Of a DNA stretch of 36,874 nt, positions 8,889-16,126 are shown one piece after another (the first letter of the stretch is position 1; every line of letters starts with the position of its first letter). The stretch is from CALMEC01 sp964393105 (lineage in GTDB: Bacteria > Actinomycetota > Thermoleophilia > Miltoncostaeales > Miltoncostaeaceae). The translations under genes were made by a program, and so were the position numbers. The notes under the pieces were generated by a model. It did not search any database and had not been told where the DNA came from. It was given only the letters and a program-made list of their open reading frames with translations. The stretch covers positions 1 to 36,874 of the forward strand of contig CAYMSM010000012.1 in NCBI GenBank assembly GCA_964393105.1, given 5' to 3'.

Positions 8889-8905
8889 GCTCATACGGGG
8901 TTGAG

Positions 8906-8925
8906 TAGCGAACATATGTTCGCTA
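8906..8925. promoter_or_regulatory. LexA (SOS) operator
   Basis: A perfect 20-bp palindrome, TAGCGAACATATGTTCGCTA, contains the core CGAACATATGTTCG. This matches the CGAAC-N4-GTTCG LexA box of Gram-positive bacteria and actinobacteria. It ends 10 bases before the ATG of the radical SAM gene and lies in the 47-base gap after serC, so LexA bound there should block transcription into that gene. It may overlap the -10 element; I could not assign a clear -35. Confidence 0.88.
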
Positions 8926-8935
8926 CCGTTGGGAC

Positions 8936-9988
8936 ATGTCTCGGGACCACGCAGCGCCCTTACGATGGAGGCTGACCGACGACGACGGCGGGCAGCCGGA
9001 GCTGTTCGACGCGGTCGAGCGCGTGCCCGGCACGCGTGAGCTTGCGGGACTCGAGTTCCTGCACGTCCGCGCCAAGCGGGTCATCAACCGCGTGCCCGAG
9101 GCCTCGCGTATGCCGTTCCGGTTCACGATCAACGCCTACCGCGGGTGCAGTCACGCCTGCGTGTACTGCTTCGCGCGCCCGAGCCACGAGTACCTCAACC
9201 TGGACCGCGGTCGCGACTTCGACACGCGGATCGTCGTCAAGGTCAACGCTGTCGAGCGGGTCAGGGCGGAGCTCGCCTCGCGTCGCTGGACCGGCGAGCT
9301 GATCGCCCTTGGCACCAACACCGACCCGTACCAGCCGTGTGAGGGTCGCTACCGGCTGACGCGCGGCATCCTCGAAGCGCTCGTCGAGGCAGGCAATCCC
9401 TTCTCGATCGTGACGAAGTCGGCGCTGGTCCTGCGCGATACCGACCTGCTGATCGCGGCCACGGCGGGCGGCGGGGTCCACGTGGACATCTCGGTCGGAT
9501 GCTTGGACCACGATGTGTGGCGCGCGACCGAGCCCCACGCGCCACGCCCTGAACGCCGTATCGAGACCGTCGCGGCATTGACGGCCGCCGGGGTCTCGTG
9601 CGGCGTGCTCGTCGCCCCGGTGCTGCCCGGCATCTCCGACGGTGACGGCCAACTCGACCGTCTGGTCGCGGCGAGCGTCGCCGCGGGCGCCCGCTCCATC
9701 GCCACGGTCGCGCTCCATCTGCGGCCAGGTGTCCGCGAGCACTACCTGGGGTGGCTTCGGGGGACGCATCCGGAGCTCCTGGCCGACCACCTGCAGCGGT
9801 ACCGGACCGCCTACCTCCCGGCCGATGAGCGCCGCGACCTGTCGGCCCGAGTACAGGAGCTCGCCGCCAAGCATCGTCGCGCGTCCCGGCTGGGGGGCGA
9901 CCTACCGACGACGCCACGCTGGCGACGGCGTGAAGCCCTTGCAGCAAGGCCGACACCGGCGCACGACGACCAGTTGCGGCTCATCTGA
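8936..9988 (+). CDS. Radical SAM protein (Rv2578c / SplB-like group), probably SOS-regulated
   Basis: The product has 350 residues with a radical SAM [4Fe-4S] motif CSHACVYCFAR (Cys71, Cys75, Cys78) after FTINAYRGC. Next come LIALGTNTDPYQPCEG and TKSALVLRDTDLL, both characteristic of the SplB-related group that includes mycobacterial Rv2578c. These proteins use SAM to generate a 5'-deoxyadenosyl radical; spore photoproduct lyase repairs DNA, but the substrate of this group is not established. The perfect LexA box directly upstream points to induction by DNA damage, which fits a repair or damage-response role. The C-terminal tail is rich in Arg and Ala. The ATG at 8936 leaves only about ten bases between operator and start, with a short GGGA as the ribosome-binding site. 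Confidence 0.87.
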   Translation: MSRDHAAPLRWRLTDDDGGQPELFDAVERVPGTRELAGLEFLHVRAKRVINRVPEASRMPFRFTINAYRGCSHACVYCFARPSHEYLNLDRGRDFDTRIVVKVNAVERVRAELASRRWTGELIALGTNTDPYQPCEGRYRLTRGILEALVEAGNPFSIVTKSALVLRDTDLLIAATAGGGVHVDISVGCLDHDVWRATEPHAPRPERRIETVAALTAAGVSCGVLVAPVLPGISDGDGQLDRLVAASVAAGARSIATVALHLRPGVREHYLGWLRGTHPELLADHLQRYRTAYLPADERRDLSARVQELAAKHRRASRLGGDLPTTPRWRRREALAARPTPAHDDQLRLI

Positions 9989-10040
9989 CGACCGCTCCCG
10001 TATGGCAGGGGTTCGTGGCTTCGCGACGTACTGAGACCAG

Positions 10041-10913
10041 ATGGAACCCGCCCTCGCAATCGCACTTGCAACCGTCTTGGCATGGGCCGCCCTGGCCAAG
10101 TTGGCGCGCCCGAGCCGCGCGGCTGAGGCTCTCTCGGAGCACGGGATACCGCGACGGGCCCGGCGACCGCTCAGCATGGCGCTCGCGTTGGGGGAGTTGA
10201 CGATCGCGACATTGCTCGCGACCGGTATCGCGCCCCGCGCGTCCGGCATCGCCGTCGCCGCCCTCGGTGGCCTGTTTACCGCGTTCCTTGTCCGCGCGCG
10301 TCTGCGGGGACGGCAGCGCACGACCTGCGGGTGCTTCGGCGGCGCGCGATCGGCCAACACCGTGACGCTCGCCGTCCGAGCCGCGATGCTCGGGGTCAGC
10401 GGCGCAGTGCTTGCCATCGGCCTTCCGACCGTGCAGCCCCTGTCGCCTGATGAGTGGCGCACCGTGGCCATTGCCGCCCTCGCGGGCCTGGTCGTCGCCT
10501 TGACGCTCGCGGTGCTCGCCCTGTACCGGCAGGTCGGCGTGCTGTCGTTGCGCCTGGGGCCACGCACCGCCCTTGAACTGGATGAGGAGGGCCCACCGAT
10601 CGGGCACCCCGCCCCGCTGCTCGAGGGACTCAACCGGCGTGGATCCGAGCTTGTCGCGTTTGTGTCCCTCAACTGCCGCATGTGCATCGAGGTCGTCCCC
10701 GGCCTGCGGGCGCTGGCGAAGGAGGGCATCCCCGTCCACTGGCTGCGCGAGGACACCCATGAGGAGGTCTTCGAGCGCTGGGGAGCACCCGGAACCCCAT
10801 TCGTGGTCCACGTGGTGGACGGCATCGTCCGTTCCAAGGGACTCGTCAACACGCTCGAGCAGATCGACTGGGTCATCGATGTCGGCACCGAGCGACAGCG
10901 ACTTGCGGCCTAG
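10041..10913 (+). CDS. MauE-MauD fusion: membrane redox protein with thioredoxin-like domain
   Basis: The product has 290 residues in two parts. Residues 1-130 form a MauE/DoxX-type membrane domain with about four hydrophobic segments and the conserved TTCGCFGG motif (Cys96, Cys98). After one more membrane helix (about 140-162), residues 180-290 form a thioredoxin-like domain resembling MauD, with GHPAPLLEGL and a CRMC redox motif (Cys212, Cys215). In methylamine-utilisation operons MauE and MauD are separate proteins needed for disulfide formation and stability of the small subunit MauA. Here they are joined, and a MauA-like gene follows with a 35-base overlap. The likely job is oxidative folding of that cysteine-rich partner outside the membrane. 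The start ATG has only a weak ribosome-binding site. Confidence 0.84.
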   Translation: MEPALAIALATVLAWAALAKLARPSRAAEALSEHGIPRRARRPLSMALALGELTIATLLATGIAPRASGIAVAALGGLFTAFLVRARLRGRQRTTCGCFGGARSANTVTLAVRAAMLGVSGAVLAIGLPTVQPLSPDEWRTVAIAALAGLVVALTLAVLALYRQVGVLSLRLGPRTALELDEEGPPIGHPAPLLEGLNRRGSELVAFVSLNCRMCIEVVPGLRALAKEGIPVHWLREDTHEEVFERWGAPGTPFVVHVVDGIVRSKGLVNTLEQIDWVIDVGTERQRLAA

Positions 10914-11541
10914 CGGCCCGTCAAGGAATAAGAAGCCACCCCTCGACGACGCCGGGGAACGGCTTGCGCATCATCTGGCCTCCTCCCAGACGCGGCGTTC
11001 GTTTATCGGGACACTCGGAGCACTCCTGCTGGGCGCCACAGCCGGACGGGCGGTCGGCGGCGCCAAGCGGCCGATCCCCGGAACCGAGCGGACCCCCGGC
11101 GGCTGGTATGGATTCTGCGGTCACTACTTCACGACCGGCTCATGCCGGGGCCCGTTCAAGCTGCCCCGCGTCGATCGTGAGGGAAAGCCGCTTCGACCTG
11201 AGGACGGGCGCCCCGTCGACGACGCGGGCCGTCTCGTCAACGACCTGGGTGAGCCCGTCGACGAGGCCGGCAACCGGTTGGCGAGGTCCGACGGCGCCTA
11301 CACCGCACCAGGTCCGCGCACCCGTATGTGCGAGGACGGCGTACGCCGACGCCATGGGCATCGTGACGCGGTCCTGCAGGGCTCCTGGTATCGCTGCTGC
11401 GACGGCCAGATCCGCAAGCTGTGGGACTGCTGCTCGGCGAGCCCACGCCGGATCAACGGCGACGGCGCCCTTCGTGGGTACTGCTACGGCAAGCGCAAGG
11501 TGTTCTGCGTCGTCTACGTGGAGACCGGCATCCCGTGCTAG
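10879..11541 (+). CDS. Tat-exported cysteine-rich protein resembling the methylamine dehydrogenase light chain (MauA)
   Basis: The product has 220 residues from the ATG at 10879. A twin-arginine signal, RRSFIGTLGALLLGATAG, starts at residue 39; MauA also carries a Tat-type leader. The mature part has ten cysteines (80, 89, 151, 173, 174, 184, 185, 202, 210, 220). The stretch GSWYRCC..DGQ....WDCC...YCYG....C aligns by eye with the MauA region that carries the first Trp of the TTQ cofactor (SW..SC...DGQ......DCCG) and the second (WCFG...C). The first Trp is kept (Trp170), but the second position reads Tyr201. Between residues 98 and 138 there is a run of roughly ten-residue, Asp/Gly-rich repeats not expected in MauA. 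Partner of the MauE-MauD fusion upstream. The family link is distant; catalytic activity is unproven. Confidence 0.7.
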   Translation: MSAPSDSDLRPSGPSRNKKPPLDDAGERLAHHLASSQTRRSFIGTLGALLLGATAGRAVGGAKRPIPGTERTPGGWYGFCGHYFTTGSCRGPFKLPRVDREGKPLRPEDGRPVDDAGRLVNDLGEPVDEAGNRLARSDGAYTAPGPRTRMCEDGVRRRHGHRDAVLQGSWYRCCDGQIRKLWDCCSASPRRINGDGALRGYCYGKRKVFCVVYVETGIPC

Positions 11542-11618
11542 CGGCCGGCGACTTCACCGAGATCGGCATCGCGACGGCGGCGCTTGTCGCGGGGGTGTCG
11601 GGCGCGTGGTCTCCCTGA
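11535..11618 (+). CDS. Possible 27-residue hydrophobic peptide
   Basis: A GTG that overlaps the stop of the MauA-like gene (GTGCTAG) opens a 27-codon frame ending at the TGA at 11618, ten bases before the next gene. The peptide (VLAAGDFTEIGIATAALVAGV... then SGAWSP) could form one short membrane segment. There is no strong ribosome-binding site, and coding status rests only on the tight packing and composition. It could equally be chance. Confidence 0.25.
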   Translation: MLAAGDFTEIGIATAALVAGVSGAWSP

Positions 11619-11627
11619 GGGTTCGCC

Positions 11628-12935
11628 ATGGCTGAGACCTTCACCCCCGCCGTGTGCGGGGGCCGCATCCACCGCATGGTCGCCGTCATCCTGTTCGCAC
11701 TCGGCGCCCTCGTGGCCTCAGCCGCGCTCGGCGCGACCCTGGGCACGGTCGGCGAGCGGCTGCCGGCCCGGTGGACGCTCGTCGCCGCGGCACTCGTGGC
11801 GGTTGTCGCGGCGCTGCGCGAGGCCGGCACCGTTCGCATCGGTGTTCCAGCGCTACGTCGCCAGGTCCCGGAGCGGTGGCGACGAGAGCACCCCCTTGCG
11901 GTCTGGAGTTTGGGGTACGGGGTGATCCTTGGAGCAGGCTTTGGGACGTTCCTTCCCACCGCGACGTTCTGGGCGGTCTGCGCGGGCACGCTCGCGTTGG
12001 GCGACCCTGCTGCGGGCGCGGCGTGCCTGGCCGCGTTCGGAGCCGGGCGGGCCGTGATGATCGTCGGCGCCGGGCGCGATCCGATCTCGCGTCTGGGTCG
12101 CACGCATCGACTGGTGCGCCCCGTCAACGTCGCGGCGCTCACGTTGTGCGCAGGCCTGCTCGCACCTACCGCGGCGTTTGGTGTGGCATCCCCGCCGCCC
12201 CCGTCGAGCGGGCAGAGCGACCCGTCGGTCTCGAACGGGGTGATCGCCTACACGGACCAGGCCAACGGCGTGGCGAACGTCGTGGTCCTCGTCAAGGGTG
12301 CCGAGCCCCTGGTGTTTCCCGCTGGTCACAGCCCGTCGATCAACGGCCGTCGTCTGGCCTACGTCGACGCCTCGGGCATCCGCGTCGTCGACTGGCGCAG
12401 CGGGCGGGAGGTCTTCCGCCAGACCGGACCGGTCGACAAGCCGTCGCTGTCGGGCGCGCAACTGGCGTATGTCCGGCACCTGGGCAGCCGCAGGCTCCTG
12501 ATCGTGCGCCACCTGACGACCGGTCGGCGGCAGGTCGTCGCCTCGGTCGGCGCCGGCGTCGACCTGGGCCGCCCGGCACTCGTCGGCCAGCGGATCGCCT
12601 GGCACGAGGCTGAGGGTCAGCGCAACCAGATCTTCCTGCGTTCGCTCACGACCGGCGTCACGCGGCTCATTGCAAGCAGCCGCCCGTCGGTGACCAACGT
12701 CAACCCTGTGATGACCACCCGCCATATCGCATGGACGCATGGCGTCGGCGAGCGGTCCGACGTGCTCCTGCGCCGGATCGAGGGTGGTCGGATCAGGACG
12801 GTGGCGCGTTTCGTCGGACCGCGATTCCTGGCCGGGACGATGGCGATCGCACCGGGACGTGTCTGGGTCACGCGCTGGGCGACACGCAAGAATCGGGCGG
12901 CAATCCCCAGCTATTCATGGGCGCCGTCGAGCTAA
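11628..12935 (+). CDS. Polytopic membrane protein with C-terminal beta-propeller-like domain
   Basis: The product has 435 residues. Roughly residues 15-195 contain about five or six hydrophobic segments (for example VAVILFALGALVASAALGA), loosely reminiscent of CcdA/DsbD-type membrane domains but without an obvious cysteine pair. Residues 200-430 are extracellular-type and made of repeating short beta units (IAYTDQ, RLAYVDASG, LAYVRHLGSRRLLIVRHL, RIAWHEAEGQRNQIFLRSL, HIAWTHG...DVLLRRI). This is the pattern of a TolB/WD40-like propeller with about five or six blades. Known methylamine dehydrogenases pair MauA with a seven-bladed propeller heavy chain, so a membrane-tethered propeller directly behind a MauA-like gene is suggestive. 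It is not a recognisable MauB. ATG start with TGAGGG upstream. Confidence 0.7.
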   Translation: MAETFTPAVCGGRIHRMVAVILFALGALVASAALGATLGTVGERLPARWTLVAAALVAVVAALREAGTVRIGVPALRRQVPERWRREHPLAVWSLGYGVILGAGFGTFLPTATFWAVCAGTLALGDPAAGAACLAAFGAGRAVMIVGAGRDPISRLGRTHRLVRPVNVAALTLCAGLLAPTAAFGVASPPPPSSGQSDPSVSNGVIAYTDQANGVANVVVLVKGAEPLVFPAGHSPSINGRRLAYVDASGIRVVDWRSGREVFRQTGPVDKPSLSGAQLAYVRHLGSRRLLIVRHLTTGRRQVVASVGAGVDLGRPALVGQRIAWHEAEGQRNQIFLRSLTTGVTRLIASSRPSVTNVNPVMTTRHIAWTHGVGERSDVLLRRIEGGRIRTVARFVGPRFLAGTMAIAPGRVWVTRWATRKNRAAIPSYSWAPSS

Positions 12936-12945
12936 TCTGCACCGG

Positions 12946-14028
12946 ATGGCGTGGTCGTTCTCCACACCGCTCTGCACGCTGCTCGGCATCCGGCACCCGA
13001 TTCTGCTGGCGGGGATGGCCGGAGGCCCGACGACACCGGAGCTTGTCGCGGCGGTGAGCGCCGCGGGGGGCCTGGGCTCGTTCGGCGCCTCCGGAATGCG
13101 TTGCGACGCCCTGATCAACGCGGTCCGGTGCGCCCGCGCATTGACGGACGGGCCGATCGCCGTCAACGTCCTGCTTGCTCCGCCACGTCCCGGGGCCGCC
13201 GAACTCGAGGCGTTTCAGGCCGCGCTGGCGCCGATCCGCGATGAGCTCGGGATCTCACCACCTGCGGCGCCATCCTCACCTGCGCCGGGCGGTGTGGAGC
13301 TCATCGAGGCAGCGTTGGAGGCGGGAGCCACCGTCGTGAGCACCGGGCTCGGGGACCCCGCCCCAATCGTTCCGCTTGCGCGCGCGGCGGGCGCGCCGGT
13401 GATCGCGATGGTCGCCACCGTCGCCGATGCCGTGCGGGCCGCCGAATCCGGCGCGGACGCCATCGTCGCCCAAGGCGCTGAGGCCGGCGGCCACCGATCG
13501 AACTTCGATCTGCCTGCGAGCGGACCGCCCCCCATGGTGGGGACCGTCGCGCTGGTGCCGCAGATCGTCGCGGCCGTGGACGTGCCGGTCATCGCGGCCG
13601 GCGGGATCATGAACGGGAGCGGCCTGGTCGCCGCGCTCGCGCTGGGCGCGCAGGGCATCCAGTTGGGCACGCGCTTCTTGCGCACCACCGAGAGCGGTGC
13701 TAACCCCGGCTACCGCAGCCGCCTCGCGGCCGCGGCGGACACCGACACGGAGATCATCACCGCGTTCTCGGGGCGCCCGGCGCGAGGCCTTCGCAACAAG
13801 GTGCTCGACGCGCTCGAGGCAGCAGGCTCGCCGGCGATCGGTTATCCGCGGCAGGGCTCGGCCTGGGCCGACATCAAGGCCGCCAGCGACCGCGCAGGAT
13901 CAGCCGACGCGACGACGCTGTGGGCCGGGCAGGCCGCAGCGCTCGCCGGCGCCGAGATCAGCGCGGCGGACGTCATTGCCCAGATCATGGTCGAGGCCAC
14001 GGCGGCATTGGACCGATTCATCGCTTGA
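12946..14028 (+). CDS. Nitronate monooxygenase family FMN-dependent protein
   Basis: The product has 360 residues with the NMO/2-nitropropane dioxygenase TIM-barrel: HPILLAGMAGG near the N-terminus, GAEAGGHR with the conserved His, and the FMN-phosphate-binding stretch AAGGIMNGSGLVAALALGAQG followed by QLGTRFL. Members oxidise nitronates; the related FabK group reduces enoyl-ACP, so the exact reaction is uncertain. The ATG at 12946 lies 10 bases after the propeller gene stop, suggesting the same transcript, which ends at a hairpin at 14038. The link to the redox cluster upstream is positional only. The reading frame is open upstream, but the family N-terminus begins here. Confidence 0.86.
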   Translation: MAWSFSTPLCTLLGIRHPILLAGMAGGPTTPELVAAVSAAGGLGSFGASGMRCDALINAVRCARALTDGPIAVNVLLAPPRPGAAELEAFQAALAPIRDELGISPPAAPSSPAPGGVELIEAALEAGATVVSTGLGDPAPIVPLARAAGAPVIAMVATVADAVRAAESGADAIVAQGAEAGGHRSNFDLPASGPPPMVGTVALVPQIVAAVDVPVIAAGGIMNGSGLVAALALGAQGIQLGTRFLRTTESGANPGYRSRLAAAADTDTEIITAFSGRPARGLRNKVLDALEAAGSPAIGYPRQGSAWADIKAASDRAGSADATTLWAGQAAALAGAEISAADVIAQIMVEATAALDRFIA

Positions 14029-14037
14029 GGGGGAAAT

Positions 14038-14081
14038 GGGACTCGCAAAGGGACAACGTCCCTGTAATGGAGTCCTATTTT
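14038..14081 (+). terminator. Nested hairpin terminator
   Basis: Outer arms GGACTC/GAGTCC enclose an inner hairpin GGGAC-AAC-GTCCC, and the outer stem is followed by TATTTT. It lies 10 bases after the nitronate monooxygenase stop and before the convergent gpmI stop, so it probably ends the plus-strand transcript. A second short inverted repeat (CACCCGC/GCGGGTG) follows immediately. Confidence 0.6.
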
Positions 14082-14139
14082 CACCCGCCGCGGGTGGGCG
14101 GCCACGCCCGGCATTCCTGACAGGCGCCGGGGCGTACCG

Positions 14140-15636
14140 TTATCTGACGAGGACCTCTCCGGTCATCGCGGGGGACGCGTCCCACCCGACCAATGCGCAG
14201 AGCGTCGGGGCGACATCACCGAGCTTCCCTTCGACCAGCGCGATGCCCGGCCGGTCGAGCCAGAACGGCACCGGGTTCGTCGTGTGCGCGGTGTTGGGAC
14301 TCCCGTCGGGCTCGAGCATGAACTCCGAGTTGCCGTGATCGGCGGTCACCGCCAGCAGTCCGCTTGCAGCCGAGATCGCGGCGCGGATGTCGCCCATGCA
14401 GGTGTCGACGGTTTCGATGCCGGCGACGGCTGCCGGGATGACGCCGGTGTGGCCGACCATGTCGGCGTTGGCGAAGTTGACAACGATCAACGGCGGTGGC
14501 GATGGACCGGCGAGTCTCCTCACCAGGGCCGCCCGGATGCCATCCGCGCTCATCTCGGGCGCCTGATCGTAGGTCGCGACGTGCTGGGGCGACTGCACGA
14601 GGATGCGTTCCTCACCGTCGAACGGCTCCTCGCGCCCGCCGTTGAAGAAGTACGTCACGTGGGCGTACTTCTCGGTCTCGGCGACGTGCAGTTGCGGCAG
14701 CCCCATGCCGCTGACGTGCTCGGCCAGCCCGTGGCGCACATCCTGCGCCTCGAACGCGACGGGATACGTCCACTCCGACCGATACCGGGTCATGGTTGTC
14801 ACGTGTGGTCGAGGCGCCGCGCCCCGGTCGAACCCGTCGAAGCCCGACTCCCCGAGAGCCTGTGTCAACTGCCGGGCACGGTCGGGGCGGAAGTTCCAGT
14901 AGAGCACAGAGTCCCCTTCACGGATGCGGCCGACGTTGGGGTCGCCGATGACAAACGGCTCGATGAACTCGTCGCTGACCCCTGCCGCATAGCTCGTGCG
15001 GATGGCCGCCGCTGCCGAATCGGACCGTTCTCCGACACCGTTGACGAGCGCGTCGTACGCACGCTGAGTGCGCTCCCAGCGTTTGTCGCGGTCCATCGCC
15101 CAGTACCGTCCGCAGACCGTTGCGATGTCGATGCCCTGTTGCTCCATCGACTCGATGAACCCAAGGGCCGAATCGGGACGCGTGTCGCGGCCGTCCGTCA
15201 CGGCGTGTACGCGGACGTGCTCAACGCCCGCACGTCGCGACAGATCGAGGATCGCGTCCAGGTGCCGCTGACTCGCGTGCACGCCACCGTCACCGACCAA
15301 CCCGACCAGGTGAAGGGCCGAGGACCGCCCCGCCGCCAAGGCCTGCTGTATCGATGGGATCGCGCCGAACGACCCGTCGGCGATGGCCTCGTCGATCCTC
15401 ACGAGCATCTGCGGCACGCGCCGCCCGGCGCCGAGGTTGAGGTGGCCGACCTCGGAGTTGCCCTGCTGCCCGTCGGGCAGCCCGACCGGCAGGCCCGAGG
15501 CATCGAGCCGCGTCGCCGACCCCTCCCGCGCCAACGCGTCGAGGTTCGGAGTCCGCGCAAGGCTCACCGCGTTTCCAGGCCCCGCAGGCGCGATCCCGAA
15601 CCCATCGATGACAACAAGAACGAGCGGTCCAGTCAC
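14140..15636 (-). CDS. gpmI: 2,3-bisphosphoglycerate-independent phosphoglycerate mutase
   Basis: This enzyme interconverts 3- and 2-phosphoglycerate in glycolysis with two Mn ions. The product has 498 residues (family about 510). LVLVVIDGFG carries the metal-binding Asp11; the phosphorylated Ser61 lies in QQGNSEVGHLNLGAGR. Further landmarks are VHAVTDGRDT, YWNFRPDRARQL, TYFFNGG, and the second metal site TADHGNSE with AHTTNPVPF. The frame is open upstream, but the GTG at 15636 has a GGGGGG ribosome-binding site six bases away and gives the family N-terminus. It is separated from tpiA by 490 bases of repeat-bearing DNA, so it is probably not part of the gap-pgk-tpiA transcript. Confidence 0.95.
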   Translation of the reverse strand: MTGPLVLVVIDGFGIAPAGPGNAVSLARTPNLDALAREGSATRLDASGLPVGLPDGQQGNSEVGHLNLGAGRRVPQMLVRIDEAIADGSFGAIPSIQQALAAGRSSALHLVGLVGDGGVHASQRHLDAILDLSRRAGVEHVRVHAVTDGRDTRPDSALGFIESMEQQGIDIATVCGRYWAMDRDKRWERTQRAYDALVNGVGERSDSAAAAIRTSYAAGVSDEFIEPFVIGDPNVGRIREGDSVLYWNFRPDRARQLTQALGESGFDGFDRGAAPRPHVTTMTRYRSEWTYPVAFEAQDVRHGLAEHVSGMGLPQLHVAETEKYAHVTYFFNGGREEPFDGEERILVQSPQHVATYDQAPEMSADGIRAALVRRLAGPSPPPLIVVNFANADMVGHTGVIPAAVAGIETVDTCMGDIRAAISAASGLLAVTADHGNSEFMLEPDGSPNTAHTTNPVPFWLDRPGIALVEGKLGDVAPTLCALVGWDASPAMTGEVLVR

Positions 15637-15750
15637 ACGGTTCCCCCCTTCGATGTTCACCCGCGATCCTGCCGATTGCGACCGCGCGATGCCCTTTCGC
15701 CGACCCGGATCACGACCAGCGAGCGACCAACATGTGTCGTCTCCGTGTCC

Positions 15751-16023
15751 TCTCTGTGCCAGATGATGTTGCAAGTGGCCGTCGCCACCACGGCCAAGTG
15801 ACCGAGCAGCTGATTCCTACTCCGGCCGTCCCGTCCCAGACACCGTCTCGCAACCACGAGTGTGTCGGACGTGTCACAAGTGACCGTCCCGGTCACGGCC
15901 AAATGACCAAGCAGTCGGTCTCCGGCTCTGGCCGTCACGCTCCAGACGACACCGTCTCGTAGCGGCGAGTGTGTCGGACGTGTCACAAGTGACGGTCCCG
16001 GTCACGGCCAACTGGCAGTGTCG
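15751..16023. repeat. Imperfect 109-bp tandem repeat, about 2.5 copies
   Basis: Copy 2 starts at 15858 and copy 3 at 15967 with the same sequence GAGTGTGTCGGACGTGTCAC; the match continues about 45 bases with one change. A more diverged copy 1 precedes them (about 15751-15857), recognisable by GGCCAAGTGACC and ACACCGTCTCGCA, which match GGCCAAATGACC and ACACCGTCTCGTA of copy 2. Each full unit holds two competing inverted repeats, GTCAC-AA-GTGAC and GTGACCG-TCC-CGGTCAC, sharing the GTGAC arm. The period is not a multiple of three, so a coding repeat is unlikely. The repeat fills most of the 15637-16126 gap between tpiA and gpmI; I see nothing else there. Confidence 0.75.
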
Positions 16024-16126
16024 GCCGTCCTCGCCGTTTGGCCGTGGCTGCAGCGGTCGATCGACTGCGGGTCGTGGGCGCTGCGTCGTCCCGGTTCCTT
16101 AATCGTGCAGTGACGGCGTTACGGCG

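Noticed and set aside
10936..11010. Start of the MauA-like gene after the MauED stop
   Set aside because: No ATG, GTG or well-placed start lies between 10913 and the twin-arginine motif; the ATG at 10879 is the best in-frame start.
14284..15801. Plus-strand frame of 505 codons opposite gpmI
   Set aside because: It mirrors the gpmI codons and has no family match or ribosome-binding site.
15657..15986. Minus-strand frame with repeated LLGHLAV...TCDT-like peptide
   Set aside because: It reads through the 109-bp repeat, whose period is not divisible by three; similarity between peptide copies comes from the DNA repeat and two shifts, not from selection on protein.
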